In this document: positions 62,801 to 64,000 of the stretch, one piece after another | Layout of the letters: every line of letters begins with the position of its first letter | How positions within the stretch are numbered: position 1 is the stretch's first letter | Assembly (NCBI GenBank): GCA_963930775.1 | Contig: OZ005696.1 | Span: forward strand, 9,354,980 to 9,418,979 | Length of the DNA stretch: 64,000 nucleotides | Reading direction: 5' to 3' | Origin: Cliona cf. orientalis | Taxonomy: Eukaryota > Porifera > Demospongiae > Clionaida > Clionaidae | Translations under genes and position numbers: made by a program | Notes under the pieces: generated by a model | Database searches by the model: none | What the model saw: the letters and a program-made list of their open reading frames with translations, nothing else | Told to the model about the DNA's origin: nothing

Positions 62801-63179
62801 ACTAATAATAGTAAAAGGTCAAAGGTGAAAGTGAGCGTTCGGTGGGAGGTGGTGGTTTACATAATGAGCAACAGCTGTCTACACAAACCTGGTCAGAGTT
62901 GTGACAAAACACGAGCAAGAGAGAGCAGCGAGGTAGGCAAGACGCTTGTGGATGGTCGTAGCAGCTATGGAGGGAGGAAGGGAGGGAGAGAGAGAGACAG
63001 AGAGAGAGAGAGAATGAAAGAGAAAGAGAAAGCGTAAACATAACTCAAATATAGGGAAATTGCAACTCACAAATCATACACAGCACACAACTAAAGGAAA
63101 GTCACGTTTCCTATAAAAGGAACAACTTACCAGCTGCCTTGTGACACAGGTCAACATATTCTATATCTTCGACTAGTCT
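59687..63179 (-). CDS. OSBP-like: Oxysterol-binding protein (OSBP subfamily), ligand-binding domain, 5' partial
   Basis: OSBP exchanges sterol and PI4P at membrane contact sites. Minus-strand exons in reading order: 63131-63179, 62889-62964, 61922-62102, 61254-61379, 60554-60734, 60082-60346, 59687-59801; all phases agree, giving 330 residues up to the stop. Family motifs are RLVEDIEYVDL, SKPFNPLLGETYEL, the signature EQVSHHPP, NKPHTTVHNLILGSLW, PTDSRLRPDQR followed by KYRLEEKQRAARRRR, and the end GDWHMCPDIF. The last two motifs resemble OSBP/OSBP2 more than other ORPs. The PH domain and FFAT motif would be further upstream, outside the window. Introns carry two TA-flanked MITEs and GA tracts (for example about 62116-62208). 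The acceptor before 62102 has an unusual C-rich then A-rich end, but is the one that keeps frame. Confidence 0.92.
59890..60023. mobile_element. TA-flanked MITE (TTTGGCGG family) in OSBP-like intron
   Basis: Ends CTGTATAGCCTGAAATATTGG and AAATTTTCCGGCTACACGG lie between TA dinucleotides. The core (GAGCCCAAAATGCTATTGC) is shared in inverted orientation with the gene E element at 49308-49530. Confidence 0.75.
60819..60976. mobile_element. TA-flanked MITE in OSBP-like intron
   Basis: Ends CCGTAAACCATGAAAATTTCG and GAAATATTCGCAATTTACGG are inverted and TA-flanked. Internal TTTCGTG/CGCGAAAA-type motifs resemble the element at 22223-22396. Confidence 0.7.
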
Positions 63180-64000
63180 CTGCATTAAAAAAGAAACAAA
63201 ATTCAGCTACCCTGTGCTCCCCACCCTCTAAATTCACTCCTCTGTAGCTTTTGGCTACATCAAATGGGCAAATGGGAAGCCAGGATCTTCCCACAACCTC
63301 AGACACTCACTCCGTGGCCCAGTAGCCATGGAGACAGAGAGTATAACGATGTCTAACTGACACCCTTCAAGCCTGTGTGGTGCCACTATGACATTAGGAG
63401 TGTGTATGTGTGAGCAGTGAGCTGTAACCCAGCCAACCTCATCAAAGCATAACTACAGATTGCATTCTCCAACACCTATACTCTATGCTCACTGGCTGCA
63501 AGTGTACTATATAGCACATGGACGGACACTGCATGCACAGTACATCTGTAGTCTGGGATACTTGTGACTAAAGCTTTGATAATGCATTCTAACATAGACA
63601 GGTAGTGCCTATCAGATTCTATGCTCACTGCACTGGCTGCATGTCCACTGGCTATGCATGGACACAGACTCTACATGACATTGTACATATATACATGAAT
63701 TATGTAGTCTGAGAAACTGACGGCCAAAAGCTTCGATAATGCATTCTAACATAGACAGGTACACTGGTTACAGCCATGTAGCCTGGGCATACACGCACAT
63801 ACTTGACACCAGCTCCTGATAATTATTAAACAGTACACTGGTCCAACATGCATATATGATGTATGTGAACATGTCACTGCACTGTAACTGTGGTGATATT
63901 GAGCCCAGTGCAAAAACAGCAGGGGAAGTTATGCTCTACAGACGAGACACGAACTGACTTCCTAGACATTCATCACTAGTACTACATCACTGGAACTAAC
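63180..64000. other. OSBP-like upstream intron with a diverged tandem repeat
   Basis: No further OSBP exon was recognised. Two diverged tandem copies of a roughly 130-145 bp unit (about 63482-63603 and 63618-63762) share TCTATGCTCACTG at the start and GATAATGCATTCTAACATAG at the end. Confidence 0.6.

Overview
The window is animal (metazoan) nuclear DNA. Every gene is split by GT-AG introns, and the recognisable genes are animal-type: a liprin with three SAM domains, SMCO4, ESF1, an SLC66A1/PQLC2-like lysosomal transporter and an OSBP-type sterol-binding protein. Short introns, very abundant (GA)n/(TC)n tracts, many small TA-flanked foldback elements and an expanded death-domain/Roc-like GTPase family suggest a sponge, probably a demosponge. 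That placement is inference; no species-diagnostic sequence was seen.

Layout. 1-2931: non-coding, probably intron or upstream sequence of the liprin. 2932-9344 (+): 3' half of a liprin gene (SAM1-SAM2-SAM3 and a Ser/Pro-rich tail). 9701-9880 (+): tiny intronless SMCO4. 10049-14234 (+): complete 16-exon ESF1. 14278-55359: tandem array of six copies (A-F) of a gene for a multi-death-domain protein: short N-terminus, four death-like domains each on its own exon, one 2061-nt exon with a Roc-like GTPase plus COR-like region, and a C-terminal death domain. A, B and C look intact. D has a 1-nt frameshift in the GTPase exon, E a 4-nt frameshift in the fourth death-domain exon, and F stops after the four death domains. 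Partial ESF1 copies lie upstream of B, C, D and E, and fragments of SLC66A1 exon 1 lie downstream of A and C. The array therefore grew by duplicating a segment bounded by the two housekeeping neighbours. 55548-57956 (+): intact SLC66A1. 59687-63179 (-): 3' half of an OSBP-like gene, convergent with SLC66A1.

Most notable signals. (1) All six array genes keep a perfect NF-kappaB consensus about 20-60 bp upstream of the start codon even though its bases differ between copies (GGGGTTTTCC, GGGATTTCCC, GGGGTTCCCC). (2) The GTPase exon keeps its length (2061 nt) while the four death-domain exons vary by in-frame indels; all are symmetric phase 1-1 modules that could be skipped or shuffled in frame. 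(3) The same SLC66A1/ESF1 breakpoint occurs twice, and the C-terminal death domain alternates between two types along the array, pointing to block duplication plus gene conversion. (4) Paralogous units act as built-in empty sites, so transposon insertions and target-site duplications can be read directly: a TAGTCTCG foldback family with 9-10 bp duplications, TA-flanked MITEs (one nested), a TTA-flanked element, and two Helitron-like insertions.

Together the array looks like a young, still-rearranging cluster of innate-immune or cell-death signalling genes sitting between single-copy housekeeping genes. Immune function is inferred from domains and promoter motifs only.
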